Origin: Gimesia chilikensis
Lineage (GTDB): Bacteria; Planctomycetota; Planctomycetia; Planctomycetales; Planctomycetaceae
DNA length: 64,000 nt
NCBI RefSeq assembly: GCF_007744075.1
Contig: NZ_CP036266.1
Location: 6,623,248 to 6,687,247, forward strand
Reading direction: 5' to 3'
Positions 44,250-53,433 of the stretch are shown here, piece after piece; position 1 is the stretch's first letter, and each line of letters starts with the position of its first letter. The notes under the pieces are model-generated. The model did not search any database, had not been told where the DNA came from, and worked only from the letters and a program-made list of their open reading frames with translations. The position numbers and the translations under genes were made by a program.

Positions 44250-45329
44250 TCAACTGGTCAGCGAAGCACTTTTGGAAGCCAGCTGTTCGAGTAGATCTTT
44301 CCAGGAATCGACGAACGACTCGGCGCCATCTTTCTGCAGTTTTGCGGCGAGGGCATCGCAGTCGACGCCTTCGCGGGTGAACTCACCTAACAGGGAGCCG
44401 CTTTCGCCGCCGTCGTCTGCCAGCAGTTCTCCGGTCTCGCCGTGATCGGCAAACGCGTGCAGTGTTTCTTCGGGCATCGTATTCACGGTGAAAGGGGAGG
44501 CCAGTGATGTGATGTAAAGAACGTCAGAAGCGTTGGGATCTTTCGCCCCGGTACTGGCCCAGAGCAGACGCTGCATCTGCGCACCACAGTTGAAGATCCG
44601 CTGCCAGCGGGGTGAATTCATCAGCTCTTTATAGGCTTTGTAACACTGCTGACCAATGGCGATACCCAGGCGGTCATGCAGGTTTTCGGGAACCTGATCA
44701 ACGACAGCGCGGTCCCAGCGACTGATAAACAGGGAAGCGACCGACCCCACGACCGGATTCAGACCCGCTTCGATGCGGCGTTCAATCCCACGCAGGTAGG
44801 CTTCTGCAGCAGCTACGTAGTGTTCGGGAGAAAAGAGCAGCGTGACATTCACGGGAATGCCGGCGAAGATCGATTCTTCAATGGCGGGCAGACCTTCTGT
44901 CGTCCCCGGAATTTTGATAAGGACATTCGACCGTCCTGCGCGTTCATGCAGGTCTATCGCCGAAGCGATCGTGCCCGCGGTATCGTAAGCCAGGGTCGGT
45001 GAGACTTCGAGTGAGACCCAGCCGTCGACACCCGCGGTGCGTTCCCAGACCGGTAGAAATAAATCGGCGGCTTCCTGGATATCCTGCAGCGCCAGTTCGA
45101 AGAAGAGCTGTTCGCCTTCTCGTCCCTGGTTGCGCAGTTCGAGGATGGAATCATCGTAGAGTTTGCTGCTCTTGATGGCTTTCTGGAAGATCGTCGGATT
45201 GGAAGTCAGACCTGTGAGTGAAAGCTCTTCGATGTACTGTTGGAGCGTGCCCTCTTTCAGCATGTCCCGGGTGATATTATCAATCCAGAGACTTTGCCCC
45301 AGATCATGAAGTTGTTGAGTGGCTGGCAT
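44250..45329 (-). CDS. tal: Transaldolase
   Basis: This 359-residue enzyme transfers a dihydroxyacetone unit between sugar phosphates in the pentose phosphate pathway. Seen are SLTGLTSNPTIFQKAI at the N terminus, VLIKIPGTTEGLPAIEES with the Schiff-base Lys in KIPGT, NVTLLFSPEHYVAAAEAYL and SLFISRWDRAV. The length fits the group with a longer C terminus. An AGGAGGTC ribosome site lies 5-12 nt before the ATG. It lies 48 bp downstream of malQ on the same strand, likely one unit. Confidence 0.93.
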   Translation of the reverse strand: MPATQQLHDLGQSLWIDNITRDMLKEGTLQQYIEELSLTGLTSNPTIFQKAIKSSKLYDDSILELRNQGREGEQLFFELALQDIQEAADLFLPVWERTAGVDGWVSLEVSPTLAYDTAGTIASAIDLHERAGRSNVLIKIPGTTEGLPAIEESIFAGIPVNVTLLFSPEHYVAAAEAYLRGIERRIEAGLNPVVGSVASLFISRWDRAVVDQVPENLHDRLGIAIGQQCYKAYKELMNSPRWQRIFNCGAQMQRLLWASTGAKDPNASDVLYITSLASPFTVNTMPEETLHAFADHGETGELLADDGGESGSLLGEFTREGVDCDALAAKLQKDGAESFVDSWKDLLEQLASKSASLTS

Positions 45330-45377
45330 TCGATGACCTCCTGTTATGGTTTAGATTTTTTCTCTATGAGTTTCCGT

Positions 45378-46910
45378 TTAGCGTTCTTCCATTGTCGTCA
45401 ATTTCTGCAGCGATTGAAAGGCTGACTCCGATAACAGGTCCGTTGTGCATCGCCAGCGCCAGTTTCCCTCGCACGATCCGGGCGTATTCATCCGGGCTTC
45501 CTCGCCCAGGTTCAGCAGATCCTGCAGGGGAGCGATCGACAACATCGCCACGGAGGACCAGGCCTGTTCCAGAAAGAGCGGTGCGATTTCTGCCTCGGAT
45601 ACTTCCGCACGTTGCAGCAGCTGATAAATCGGCAGTCGTTCTTCTGCAGACAGACCGCGGAACCAGCCACGCGTGGTGTTATTGTCGTGCGTACCCGTGT
45701 AGACAACAGAATTCTCATTGAAATTCTGAGGCAGGTAAGGATTCGCGGGATCTCCGTCGAAGGCGAACTGCAGAACCCGGGTTCCCGGCAGTTGGAAGCG
45801 GTCGCGGAGTTCGTTGACATCGTCGGTGATGACTCCCAGATCCTCAGCGATAAAGGGGAGTGAGCCCAGTTCCCTCTGTACGACATTAAAGAAGTCACTG
45901 CCCGGTCCGGTCACCCATTCTCCAGTAAGCGCACTTGGTGCGCCAGCGGGGACGTGCCAGGCGGCAGCGAAGCCCCGGAAATGATCAAGGCGGATGAGGT
46001 CCACGTGCTGCAGGAGTGCGCGGATGCGATTGATGTTCCACTGATAGCCGGTCTCACGGAGTGCCTCCCAGTCAAAGACAGGATTACCCCAGAGTTGTCC
46101 CTCGGCACTGAAGTAATCGGGAGGGACACCGGCGACGTACTTCGGCCGGAACTGTTCATCCAGCAGGAACAGTTCCGGGTTCGCCCAGGCGTCACAGGAA
46201 TCGGGGGAGACAAAAAAAGGAAGATCGCCAATAAGCTGAATTCCCTGCTCGTGCGCATACTCTTTGAGTCGCTCCGCCTGACGGTACACCAGATACTGGG
46301 CCAGGCGGATCTGTTCGATTTCCGGGGTCAGTTGTCGACGCGCTTCAGCCAGGGCAGCCTCTTCCCGGTGGACCAGTTCTGCAGGCCAGGTGAGATAACT
46401 GGCTCCCTGATAGCGATCTGAGAGTGCCTGAAACAGAGTGTAATCTTCCAGCCAGTGCTGTTCCTGTTCCAGAAACCGTGCGAAGTCCTGGCGCAGTTCC
46501 TCACTGGCCCAGGAATGAAATTTCGCAGAGACCGTCTGCAGCAATCGCTGTTTGAATGCTCTGACTGCTGGATAGTCGACGTGGTCGGCTGCGAAATCGG
46601 GAAGCTGTAGTTCATTATCATGAACGAGTCCCACCGCGAGGAGATCTTCGGGGCTGATCAACAGCCAGTTGCCGGCGAAAGAGGAGACGGGCTGGTAGGG
46701 AGAATCTCCGTAGCCGATCGCCGAGAGGGGCAACATCTGCCACCAGGACTGCCCTGCCCGGGCGAGCAGGTCGATCCAGTCACGGGCTGCGGCTCCCAGA
46801 TCGCCGATGCCATACGGACCGGGTAAGGATGTCGCATGCAGCAGCAGGCCGGCACCGCGTTTCTGCAGTACGGGGGAAGCATGGTCTGTAATCTCATCAT
46901 CGGCGGTCAT
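45378..46910 (-). CDS. malQ: 4-alpha-glucanotransferase
   Basis: A 510-residue GH77 enzyme that transfers maltooligosaccharide units in glycogen/starch metabolism. Motifs are QMLPLSAIGYGDSPYQP, LIGDLPFFVSPDSCDAW, IRLDHFRGF with the nucleophilic Asp, FIAEDLG with acid/base Glu and YTGTHDNNTTRGW with the transition-state Asp. It lacks a signal peptide. An AGGAAAGGAA ribosome site is present. It is followed by transaldolase, 48 bp away, giving a small carbohydrate-metabolism unit. The upstream region is a 266-bp gap. Confidence 0.95.
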   Translation of the reverse strand: MTADDEITDHASPVLQKRGAGLLLHATSLPGPYGIGDLGAAARDWIDLLARAGQSWWQMLPLSAIGYGDSPYQPVSSFAGNWLLISPEDLLAVGLVHDNELQLPDFAADHVDYPAVRAFKQRLLQTVSAKFHSWASEELRQDFARFLEQEQHWLEDYTLFQALSDRYQGASYLTWPAELVHREEAALAEARRQLTPEIEQIRLAQYLVYRQAERLKEYAHEQGIQLIGDLPFFVSPDSCDAWANPELFLLDEQFRPKYVAGVPPDYFSAEGQLWGNPVFDWEALRETGYQWNINRIRALLQHVDLIRLDHFRGFAAAWHVPAGAPSALTGEWVTGPGSDFFNVVQRELGSLPFIAEDLGVITDDVNELRDRFQLPGTRVLQFAFDGDPANPYLPQNFNENSVVYTGTHDNNTTRGWFRGLSAEERLPIYQLLQRAEVSEAEIAPLFLEQAWSSVAMLSIAPLQDLLNLGEEARMNTPGSCEGNWRWRCTTDLLSESAFQSLQKLTTMEER

Positions 46911-47176
46911 ATCTATTTTCGATTCCTTTCCTCAGATCACCTTAAACTGACGCAGTATTCTATCCCACCCCGAAGAAGATTCTCTAATTAAAATTTGAGA
47001 AGTGACCGGTTGCGTGGTTCTTCCCAGGAGGACATCAAATCGGGAACGTCTGCTGATCGACTGGGAAAATGAGAAGAAACGCTTTATATTGAAGCCAGGC
47101 TGGAAGCACTCGTCCACGCGTGGCTTTCAGTACCAGAATTTAATTTATTTTTCGCGCTCACCCACAGGATTTACGT

Positions 47177-49255
47177 ATGTTTCAACCAGTTCGTCTACTC
47201 TCCCTGTTACTGGCAGCCCTTTTCCTTCTACAAAGTCCGCTCCGTGCAGCGCAAACTGAGCAACAGAAACCGCTAAAGGCTGATGTCATCGTTTACGGGG
47301 CAACACCGGGGGGATTCTGTGCAGCGATTGCAGCGGCACGCGAAGGAGCTGAGGTGATTCTGCTGGAGCCGACCGATCATATCGGGGGCTTGAATACCGG
47401 CGGCCTGAGCTTCAGTGATTCCAACCAGACGGTCCGCAGTACAGTCATGGGGCTGTTCGATGAATGGCATACGCGGATTGAAAAAGACTATGCCGACCGG
47501 GGAATCACGCTGCCGTACAGGGTGAGTGTGAAAGACCAGTCGAAATGGACCTACGAACCACACGTGGCGATGCGAGTGACGCGACAGATGCTGGATGAGG
47601 CAGGCGTCAAAGTACTGCGGGAACAGCGTCTGCAGTCGGTTCAGAAAGCAGGGACGCAAATCAAAGAGCTGGTCACCAACAGGGGACGCTTCGCAGCGCA
47701 GGTCTTCGTGGACGGCACATACGAAGGGGATCTGATGGCAGCGGCGGGCGTCAGCTGGACTATCGGTCGCGAAGGGAAAGCGGAATATGGTGAATCCCTG
47801 GCGGGCAAACGCTACCCAAAAGGGAAAATGAAAATCAACGGTTTCGATGACCAGGGTCAGCTGTTGCCTTTGATCACCACGACGGATGCGGGGCCTGAAG
47901 ATGAAGGTGATTCCAATGTCATGGTTTACAGTTTCCGGCTCTGCCTGACGGATGATCCCGACAACCGGGTGCCTTTTCCACAACCAAAGAATTATGATCC
48001 CGACCGGTTCGAGGTGGTGCGACGCTATGTGAAATCGGGGGGCCGTGTGGGCTGGGATATGTATCCGCTGCCCGGTGGAAAACTGGACGGCAACAATTCG
48101 ATTGGGGGCCAGTTCTCTCTCGGTCTGGTGGGAGCGTGTAACGGCTGGAGTGAAGCGGACGCAGCAGGTCGGGCCGCGATCTGGGAAGAACATAAGCAGT
48201 ACACGCTGGAGTTTTATCATTTTCTGACAACGGATCCGGTGGTCCCGGAAAAGATTCGTCAGCAGTATGCGCAACTGGGGCTCTGTAAAGATGAGTTTCC
48301 CGAGTACGGACATTTCTCTCCCACCCTGTATGTACGCGAAGGACGTCGGATGCGGGGCATGTTTGTGCTGAGCCAGAAAGACATTCTGGAACAGCCCGAA
48401 AAAGAGGATCCGATTGTGATCTCGTCCTTCCCGATTGACTCGCATGACTGTCAGCGGGTGGCCCTGAAAGGGGGCGGCGTGATCAATGAGGGGACGATTT
48501 TTCCGGTCAGACGCGCGTACCCGAAGCAGGGCTATGCGTATCACGTCCCCTATCGTTCGATCCTGCCCCAACCGGATGAATGCACCAACCTGCTGGTGCC
48601 GGTGGCTCTCTCCTGTACTCACGTCGGTATCTCTTCGATTCGCGTAGAGCCCACGTGGATGATTCTCGGTCAGAGTGCCGGCATCGCGGCGGCCATGACT
48701 GCCCGTAAGAACACGACCGTGCAGAAACTCCCCTACCCGGAACTGCGGAAGAGACTGCTGAAGCGGGGACAGGTACTGGAACTACCCGAAGTCCCCCCCG
48801 AACCGAAGACCGTGAGCGGTATCGATCCGAAGATGCTGCCAGGCGTGGTGCTGGATGATGGAGCCGCGGAACTCAAGGGGAGCTGGAGCCGTTCCACGAA
48901 TTTTAAACCTTATATCGGCAAGGGCTACGTACACGATGGTAAGTCAGGGAACGGAAGTGCGTCGGCAACCTTCCGCTTCAAAGTACCCCACACGGGTCGT
49001 TATCAGTTGCTGATGGCTTACTCGGCGCATCCGACCCGTGCGAAACAGGTTCCCGTGACCGTATCCAGCGGCACAGACCAATCGACGCTGACCGTCGATC
49101 AGACCAGGCCGTTACCGGCGGGGAAACGGTTTCGCGAGATTGGAACAGTCCGGTTGCAGGGCGCTACCGAAACCACGATCACCGTCAGCAACGATCAGAC
49201 TGACGGCTTCGTGATTCTGGATGCGATCCAGCTGCTGCCGATCGCGGAAAAGTAA
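47177..49255 (+). CDS. Exported FAD-dependent oxidoreductase with golvesin-like domain
   Basis: A 692-residue protein with a Sec signal and an FAD-binding Rossmann region: VIVYGATPGGFCAAIAAAREG, then LLEPTDHIGGLNTGGLSFSD. The body fits the FAD-dependent oxidoreductase group (PF12831) common in planctomycetes. The last 130 residues resemble a golvesin-type/xanthan-lyase-like beta domain (FRFKVPHTGRYQLLMAYSAH, DGFVILDAIQLLP), which may bind a polysaccharide. The substrate is unknown; the signal and carbohydrate-type domain suggest surface oxidation of a glycan. It converges with the exported methyltransferase. Confidence 0.85.
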   Translation: MFQPVRLLSLLLAALFLLQSPLRAAQTEQQKPLKADVIVYGATPGGFCAAIAAAREGAEVILLEPTDHIGGLNTGGLSFSDSNQTVRSTVMGLFDEWHTRIEKDYADRGITLPYRVSVKDQSKWTYEPHVAMRVTRQMLDEAGVKVLREQRLQSVQKAGTQIKELVTNRGRFAAQVFVDGTYEGDLMAAAGVSWTIGREGKAEYGESLAGKRYPKGKMKINGFDDQGQLLPLITTTDAGPEDEGDSNVMVYSFRLCLTDDPDNRVPFPQPKNYDPDRFEVVRRYVKSGGRVGWDMYPLPGGKLDGNNSIGGQFSLGLVGACNGWSEADAAGRAAIWEEHKQYTLEFYHFLTTDPVVPEKIRQQYAQLGLCKDEFPEYGHFSPTLYVREGRRMRGMFVLSQKDILEQPEKEDPIVISSFPIDSHDCQRVALKGGGVINEGTIFPVRRAYPKQGYAYHVPYRSILPQPDECTNLLVPVALSCTHVGISSIRVEPTWMILGQSAGIAAAMTARKNTTVQKLPYPELRKRLLKRGQVLELPEVPPEPKTVSGIDPKMLPGVVLDDGAAELKGSWSRSTNFKPYIGKGYVHDGKSGNGSASATFRFKVPHTGRYQLLMAYSAHPTRAKQVPVTVSSGTDQSTLTVDQTRPLPAGKRFREIGTVRLQGATETTITVSNDQTDGFVILDAIQLLPIAEK

Positions 49256-49263
49256 GCTCGGAC

Positions 49264-49974
49264 TTACTTGCGTTTGAACCGCAGGAAGTAGTTTTCCTCA
49301 AAGGCGGGAATTTTGACTTCTTCCACGAATTCGAACCCAGCGTCTTCGACTTCTTTACGGAAGGTCTCTTTGCCTGCGCGAACATGGCCCAGCGTCCATT
49401 CGCGGGACTTGCCGGGGATGCGTTCGAAGTCGATCAGAATCAACTGACCACCGGGAACGATTGCCTTGTGCAGGGATGCCATCGACCGGGACGGGTATTC
49501 GAAATGATGGTAGACATCGCAGATGAAGGCGGCGTCAATTGAACCGGGGGGCAGGCGGACGTCGTCCTGTCCACAGAGGACGGGAGTGACATTCTTCAGA
49601 TCCAGGATATCTGAGATTTTCCCGACCCGTTCGACGAATTTGGGGACAATATCCAGAGCAAATACCCAGCCTTTTTCTCCAACTGCCAGGGAGAACGGTT
49701 CGACGAACAGCCCCGTCCCGGTCCCGACATCGGCAATGCGATCGCCGGGTTTGAGTTTCAGCTGTTTCACAATCTGGTCGCGGGCGCGAAAGACTTCCCG
49801 GCTTTCGACTTCAAAGCGTTTAATCCATTGATCGACATCCAGATCGGGATCGAGGAATGACTTATTGATGCCCGGCTTCACACTTTGAGGTGGCGCGGTG
49901 GCAGTCTCCTGGGCCATGACAGGAGAGAAATGCAGGCAGACGGTGGCGAGCAGAGTAAAACATAAAACACGCAT
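49264..49974 (-). CDS. Exported class I SAM methyltransferase
   Basis: The ATG at 49974 (AGGA upstream) gives 236 residues with a Sec signal (MRVLCFTLLATVCLHFSP). The SAM-binding region is DRIADVGTGTGLFVEPFS, followed by FALDIVPKFVERVGKI, VLCGQDDVRLPPGS and ILIDFERIPGKSREWTLGH. It is a Rossmann methyltransferase. Export is surprising because SAM is cytoplasmic; in planctomycetes such signal-bearing methyltransferases are found, so either the signal is not cleaved or the protein acts at a membrane face. It lies downstream of the RND pump gene. Confidence 0.78.
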   Translation of the reverse strand: MRVLCFTLLATVCLHFSPVMAQETATAPPQSVKPGINKSFLDPDLDVDQWIKRFEVESREVFRARDQIVKQLKLKPGDRIADVGTGTGLFVEPFSLAVGEKGWVFALDIVPKFVERVGKISDILDLKNVTPVLCGQDDVRLPPGSIDAAFICDVYHHFEYPSRSMASLHKAIVPGGQLILIDFERIPGKSREWTLGHVRAGKETFRKEVEDAGFEFVEEVKIPAFEENYFLRFKRK

Positions 49975-50064
49975 AGCAGGTTCCTGAATAAAGGGGACGC
50001 GAAACAATTTATTCGATTTGGCCAGTAGCTTTATTTTACATGTAAGGTATCTGCGAGGGAACCG

Positions 50065-53000
50065 TCAAACGGCAGATAGTGGCTGTGGCACTTCCTTGAG
50101 AACGGGCTCATCCTCCATGGGAACACTGAGCGGGCTGATGCGGAAGTTTTCGACGATGATGGCGTAGAGAGCCGGGATGACAAACAGGGTCAACAGGGTC
50201 GCCATCAGCAGTCCCACAATCATCAGCCAGGCCATACCCACCCACAAGGGTCCGCCAGCCAGGGCGAGGGGAAGCAGGCCGCCAACAGTGGTGGCCGTCG
50301 TCAGGAAGATGGGGAGCAGACGCTGCTTGCCGGCTTCGGCCAGACAGTCGCGGAACTCATCCCGGGTGAGCCCGACAATGGGACCACGTCCGTTGCTGGC
50401 CTTCGAGCGGGCAGCGATCTGGTAGTCGGCGAACTCCATGAAGATGATGGCTGTATTCAAAACGATGCCGAACAGAGACAGGATACCCAGCTGAGGCATG
50501 AAGCCCAGGGGATTACTGGTGAGATACAGACCCAGCAAGGCCCCGATCAGTGCCAGGGGGAGCGTGAAGATAATCATGATCGACTTCGAGATGCTGTTAA
50601 ACTGAATGACCAGCAGGAGCAGGATGGTTATGAAGGACATGCCGAAGGCTTTGAGCATCATGCCGGAAGCCTGCATCGATTCTTCGAGTGCACCGCCGAT
50701 TTCGATACGGAATCCGTTGGGCAGATTCGCTTCGATCTGTCTGAATTCATCGGAGGACATGATCCGACTCACGATATCGTTCCCGGAGGCGCCGGGTTCG
50801 ACGCGGGCAGAGACTTCGATGGTCCGGTTCATATCGCGGCGTTCGATGACCGCGGGTTCCCAGCCATACTCGAAAGCCGCGACCGATTTGATGGGAACCT
50901 TACCGTTGCGACCTTCGATGTAGGCGGATTCGATGGTCGACACTGATTTGCGTCCCTCGGGAATCAGGCGGAAATAGACGGGAACCGAATAGTCTCCTTC
51001 GCGGAACATGGTCAGCTGTTTTCCCGAATAGTAGGTATTCAGGGTCGAGGCGATCTGGGCATTACTGACTCCTGCCAGACTGGCGCGATCGGCATCCACG
51101 TTGACCTGCAACTGGTAGCCGTCGGCGCCCCAGGAATCGTGCGTGTTCCAGGTCTCGGGCTGATCACGGATCAGCTTCTCCACCTGGCCGGCGACCTCGC
51201 GGAGTTTGTGCAGATCTGCGAAGCCATTTCCGGTAATCCGCAAGGCCACAGGGGCCGCCGGCGGTCCGAGCATCATCTCCATGGGGACAACGCGGATGCC
51301 TGGCAGCGGCTCGATGCCCAGATTTGCATCGCCGGTGAGTGCGACCTGACGTACCTGCTGGGCAAAGTCGTGCGTGAGTTTTGGATCGGAAGTTCGAATC
51401 AGGATCTCGGCGTAGTTGGCTTTTCGGGATTCGGGATTCCAGGACAGATACCAGCGGGAGCCGCCGCCTCCGACGAGGGTGCGCATGGCCCGCAGACGTT
51501 CGATCTGGTTGCCGGCCTCGTCGGTGGTGGGGCTCAGCTTGCGAAGCAGTTCTTCAACCTGCCTGGCGGCCTGGTTGGTCTGTTCGATGCTCACGTTTTC
51601 CGGGAGCCAGACGCCGACGACAAACTGATCACGTTCTCCCTGGGGAAAGAACTCAGTACTGACCGGCAGTTTGAGTGCCAGGAAAAAGAGACCGATGGAA
51701 ACGCCCAGCGTGAGGAATTTGTGTTTAATGGCCTGTGAAACCAGAGCCCCGTAAATCCGACTGATGAAATGTTGGTTCTCCGATTTCCAGGAGAAGTCGT
51801 CGGCAGGCCGTTTGCGGCGAAAGAGGCCTTTGAACCAGTAGAAGCAGCGGACCAGGGGCGCACTGGGTTGATCTTTGGATTTGGGCGGGCGAATAAACAT
51901 GGCCGCCAGAATCACACAGAAGGTCATCGCCAGAACCCAGCTGACCGCCAGCATTACGGAGAGGGTGACCGGCAGACTGTAGATAAACTCGCGGTTGCCT
52001 CCCTCAAAGAAGATGACCATCGGCACGAAGGAGGCGATAGTGGTAAGGGTTCCATTCAGCATGGGAGCCGCCAACATGCGGGCTCCGCTGACGCTGGCTT
52101 CAATCGGTCCCATGCCTTCGATCTGATTGGTGCGCGACTGATCACAGATCTGCACCGCGTTATCCACAAGCAGACCGAGTGAGATAATCATCGAGGCCAG
52201 CGACATCTGCTCGAGCTGAACTCCGAAGAGCGTGATGACGCCGACGGCAATCAGGGTGACAAAGGGGATGTTAGCAGCCATGACGGTGGCGGTGCGAAAG
52301 CCCACAACCAGGTAGACGACCACGACCACTATGATCACCGCTTCAATGACATTGATGACCACTTCGTGTATGCGGTTATTCACACTTTCAGACTGGTCGG
52401 AGATGGGCACGAGTCCGAGATCTGGGGGGAGTTCATAGGTCAGATTCTGCATTTCCTCCAGGCGGGCTTTGGAGGCATTACAGATATCGATGATATTCGA
52501 CCCCGATTTCATGGTGACCGCGACAATCACTGCCGACTGCGAAGTCTCCGGATCGCTGTAGCGACAGATCAGTGAGGGCGGATCCTGGTAAGCACGTCTG
52601 ACATTCAGCCCCAGGTCATTCAGATACACCTGGTTGGAACCTTTGTCCGAACTGGAGAGATCAGCGACGAGGGTGTTGATTTCATTCACGACGTCGAGTT
52701 TACCCCCCGGCTTGACATAGAAACGTCCATCGCCGGTATCGAGCAGGCCTCCTGCTTCAATAATGTTGCGGTCTGCAATCAGCTCTTTGAGATCGCCTGT
52801 GGTCAACTGCAGCTGCGACCAGGTGCCGGCATCGGTCTCGATGTAGATCGCTTCTTCCCGAACGCCGAACCGCTGGACTTTGGCGACGCCGTCGAGCAGG
52901 CGGAGGGCATCGCGAACGCGTTCTGAATAGAGATCCAGGTCCCGATCGGTGTAAATGCGGTGCGGGTCGATCTCTGTCTGGCCCGGCAACGGTTTCTGAT

Positions 53001-53433
53001 AGATGGCAAAGAGGATTACGCTCGTGTCGCCGAAGTCGTCGGTGACGATGGGGGTGATATTCTCCTCGGGCATCTCCACGTTCCGAACGCGGGCGCGTAC
53101 CTGATCCCAGACCTGATCGACGTGCGCAGGGGAGACGTTGTCATACAGATCAACAAAAATGGTCGACAAGCCGTTGATGGAAGTCGAACGCAGAACGTCT
53201 ACCTCTTCGATGCCATCCAGGACCTCTTCGAGCGGATCGGTAATCAGCTCTTCGACCTTTACCGCCGAGACGCCCGGCCAGGGGGTCGTGACGACGCAGG
53301 TCATGATGGTAAATTCAGGATCTTCGCGGCGGGGCATGGTCTGAAAGGAGACTATGCCCCAGAAGACCAGCAGACCGACGATGGTAAAAACAATAGTTCG
53401 GTAACGGATGGCAAATTCGGGAAGAATGTTCAT
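50065..53433 (-). CDS. RND-family efflux permease (HAE/AcrB-like)
   Basis: A 1122-residue inner-membrane proton-driven exporter. The N-terminal MPRREDPEFTIMTCVVTTPWPG, FGDTSVILFAIYQ, TM4 motif SLGLLVDNAVQICDQSR (Asp-Asn instead of Asp-Asp) and the C-terminal FGIVLNTAIIFMEFAD are typical. Twelve membrane segments are implied. With the adaptor (53430-55136) it forms an efflux unit, sharing a 4-bp ATGA overlap. The outer-membrane channel is not in the window. A TetR gene is divergently placed. The substrate is unknown; the family exports hydrophobic compounds. Confidence 0.92.
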   Translation of the reverse strand: MNILPEFAIRYRTIVFTIVGLLVFWGIVSFQTMPRREDPEFTIMTCVVTTPWPGVSAVKVEELITDPLEEVLDGIEEVDVLRSTSINGLSTIFVDLYDNVSPAHVDQVWDQVRARVRNVEMPEENITPIVTDDFGDTSVILFAIYQKPLPGQTEIDPHRIYTDRDLDLYSERVRDALRLLDGVAKVQRFGVREEAIYIETDAGTWSQLQLTTGDLKELIADRNIIEAGGLLDTGDGRFYVKPGGKLDVVNEINTLVADLSSSDKGSNQVYLNDLGLNVRRAYQDPPSLICRYSDPETSQSAVIVAVTMKSGSNIIDICNASKARLEEMQNLTYELPPDLGLVPISDQSESVNNRIHEVVINVIEAVIIVVVVVYLVVGFRTATVMAANIPFVTLIAVGVITLFGVQLEQMSLASMIISLGLLVDNAVQICDQSRTNQIEGMGPIEASVSGARMLAAPMLNGTLTTIASFVPMVIFFEGGNREFIYSLPVTLSVMLAVSWVLAMTFCVILAAMFIRPPKSKDQPSAPLVRCFYWFKGLFRRKRPADDFSWKSENQHFISRIYGALVSQAIKHKFLTLGVSIGLFFLALKLPVSTEFFPQGERDQFVVGVWLPENVSIEQTNQAARQVEELLRKLSPTTDEAGNQIERLRAMRTLVGGGGSRWYLSWNPESRKANYAEILIRTSDPKLTHDFAQQVRQVALTGDANLGIEPLPGIRVVPMEMMLGPPAAPVALRITGNGFADLHKLREVAGQVEKLIRDQPETWNTHDSWGADGYQLQVNVDADRASLAGVSNAQIASTLNTYYSGKQLTMFREGDYSVPVYFRLIPEGRKSVSTIESAYIEGRNGKVPIKSVAAFEYGWEPAVIERRDMNRTIEVSARVEPGASGNDIVSRIMSSDEFRQIEANLPNGFRIEIGGALEESMQASGMMLKAFGMSFITILLLLVIQFNSISKSIMIIFTLPLALIGALLGLYLTSNPLGFMPQLGILSLFGIVLNTAIIFMEFADYQIAARSKASNGRGPIVGLTRDEFRDCLAEAGKQRLLPIFLTTATTVGGLLPLALAGGPLWVGMAWLMIVGLLMATLLTLFVIPALYAIIVENFRISPLSVPMEDEPVLKEVPQPLSAV

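Noticed and set aside
47273..48622. A 449-codon minus-strand open frame
   Set aside because: It lies wholly within the FAD oxidoreductase gene on the other strand, whose motifs are clear; the minus frame shows no protein pattern.
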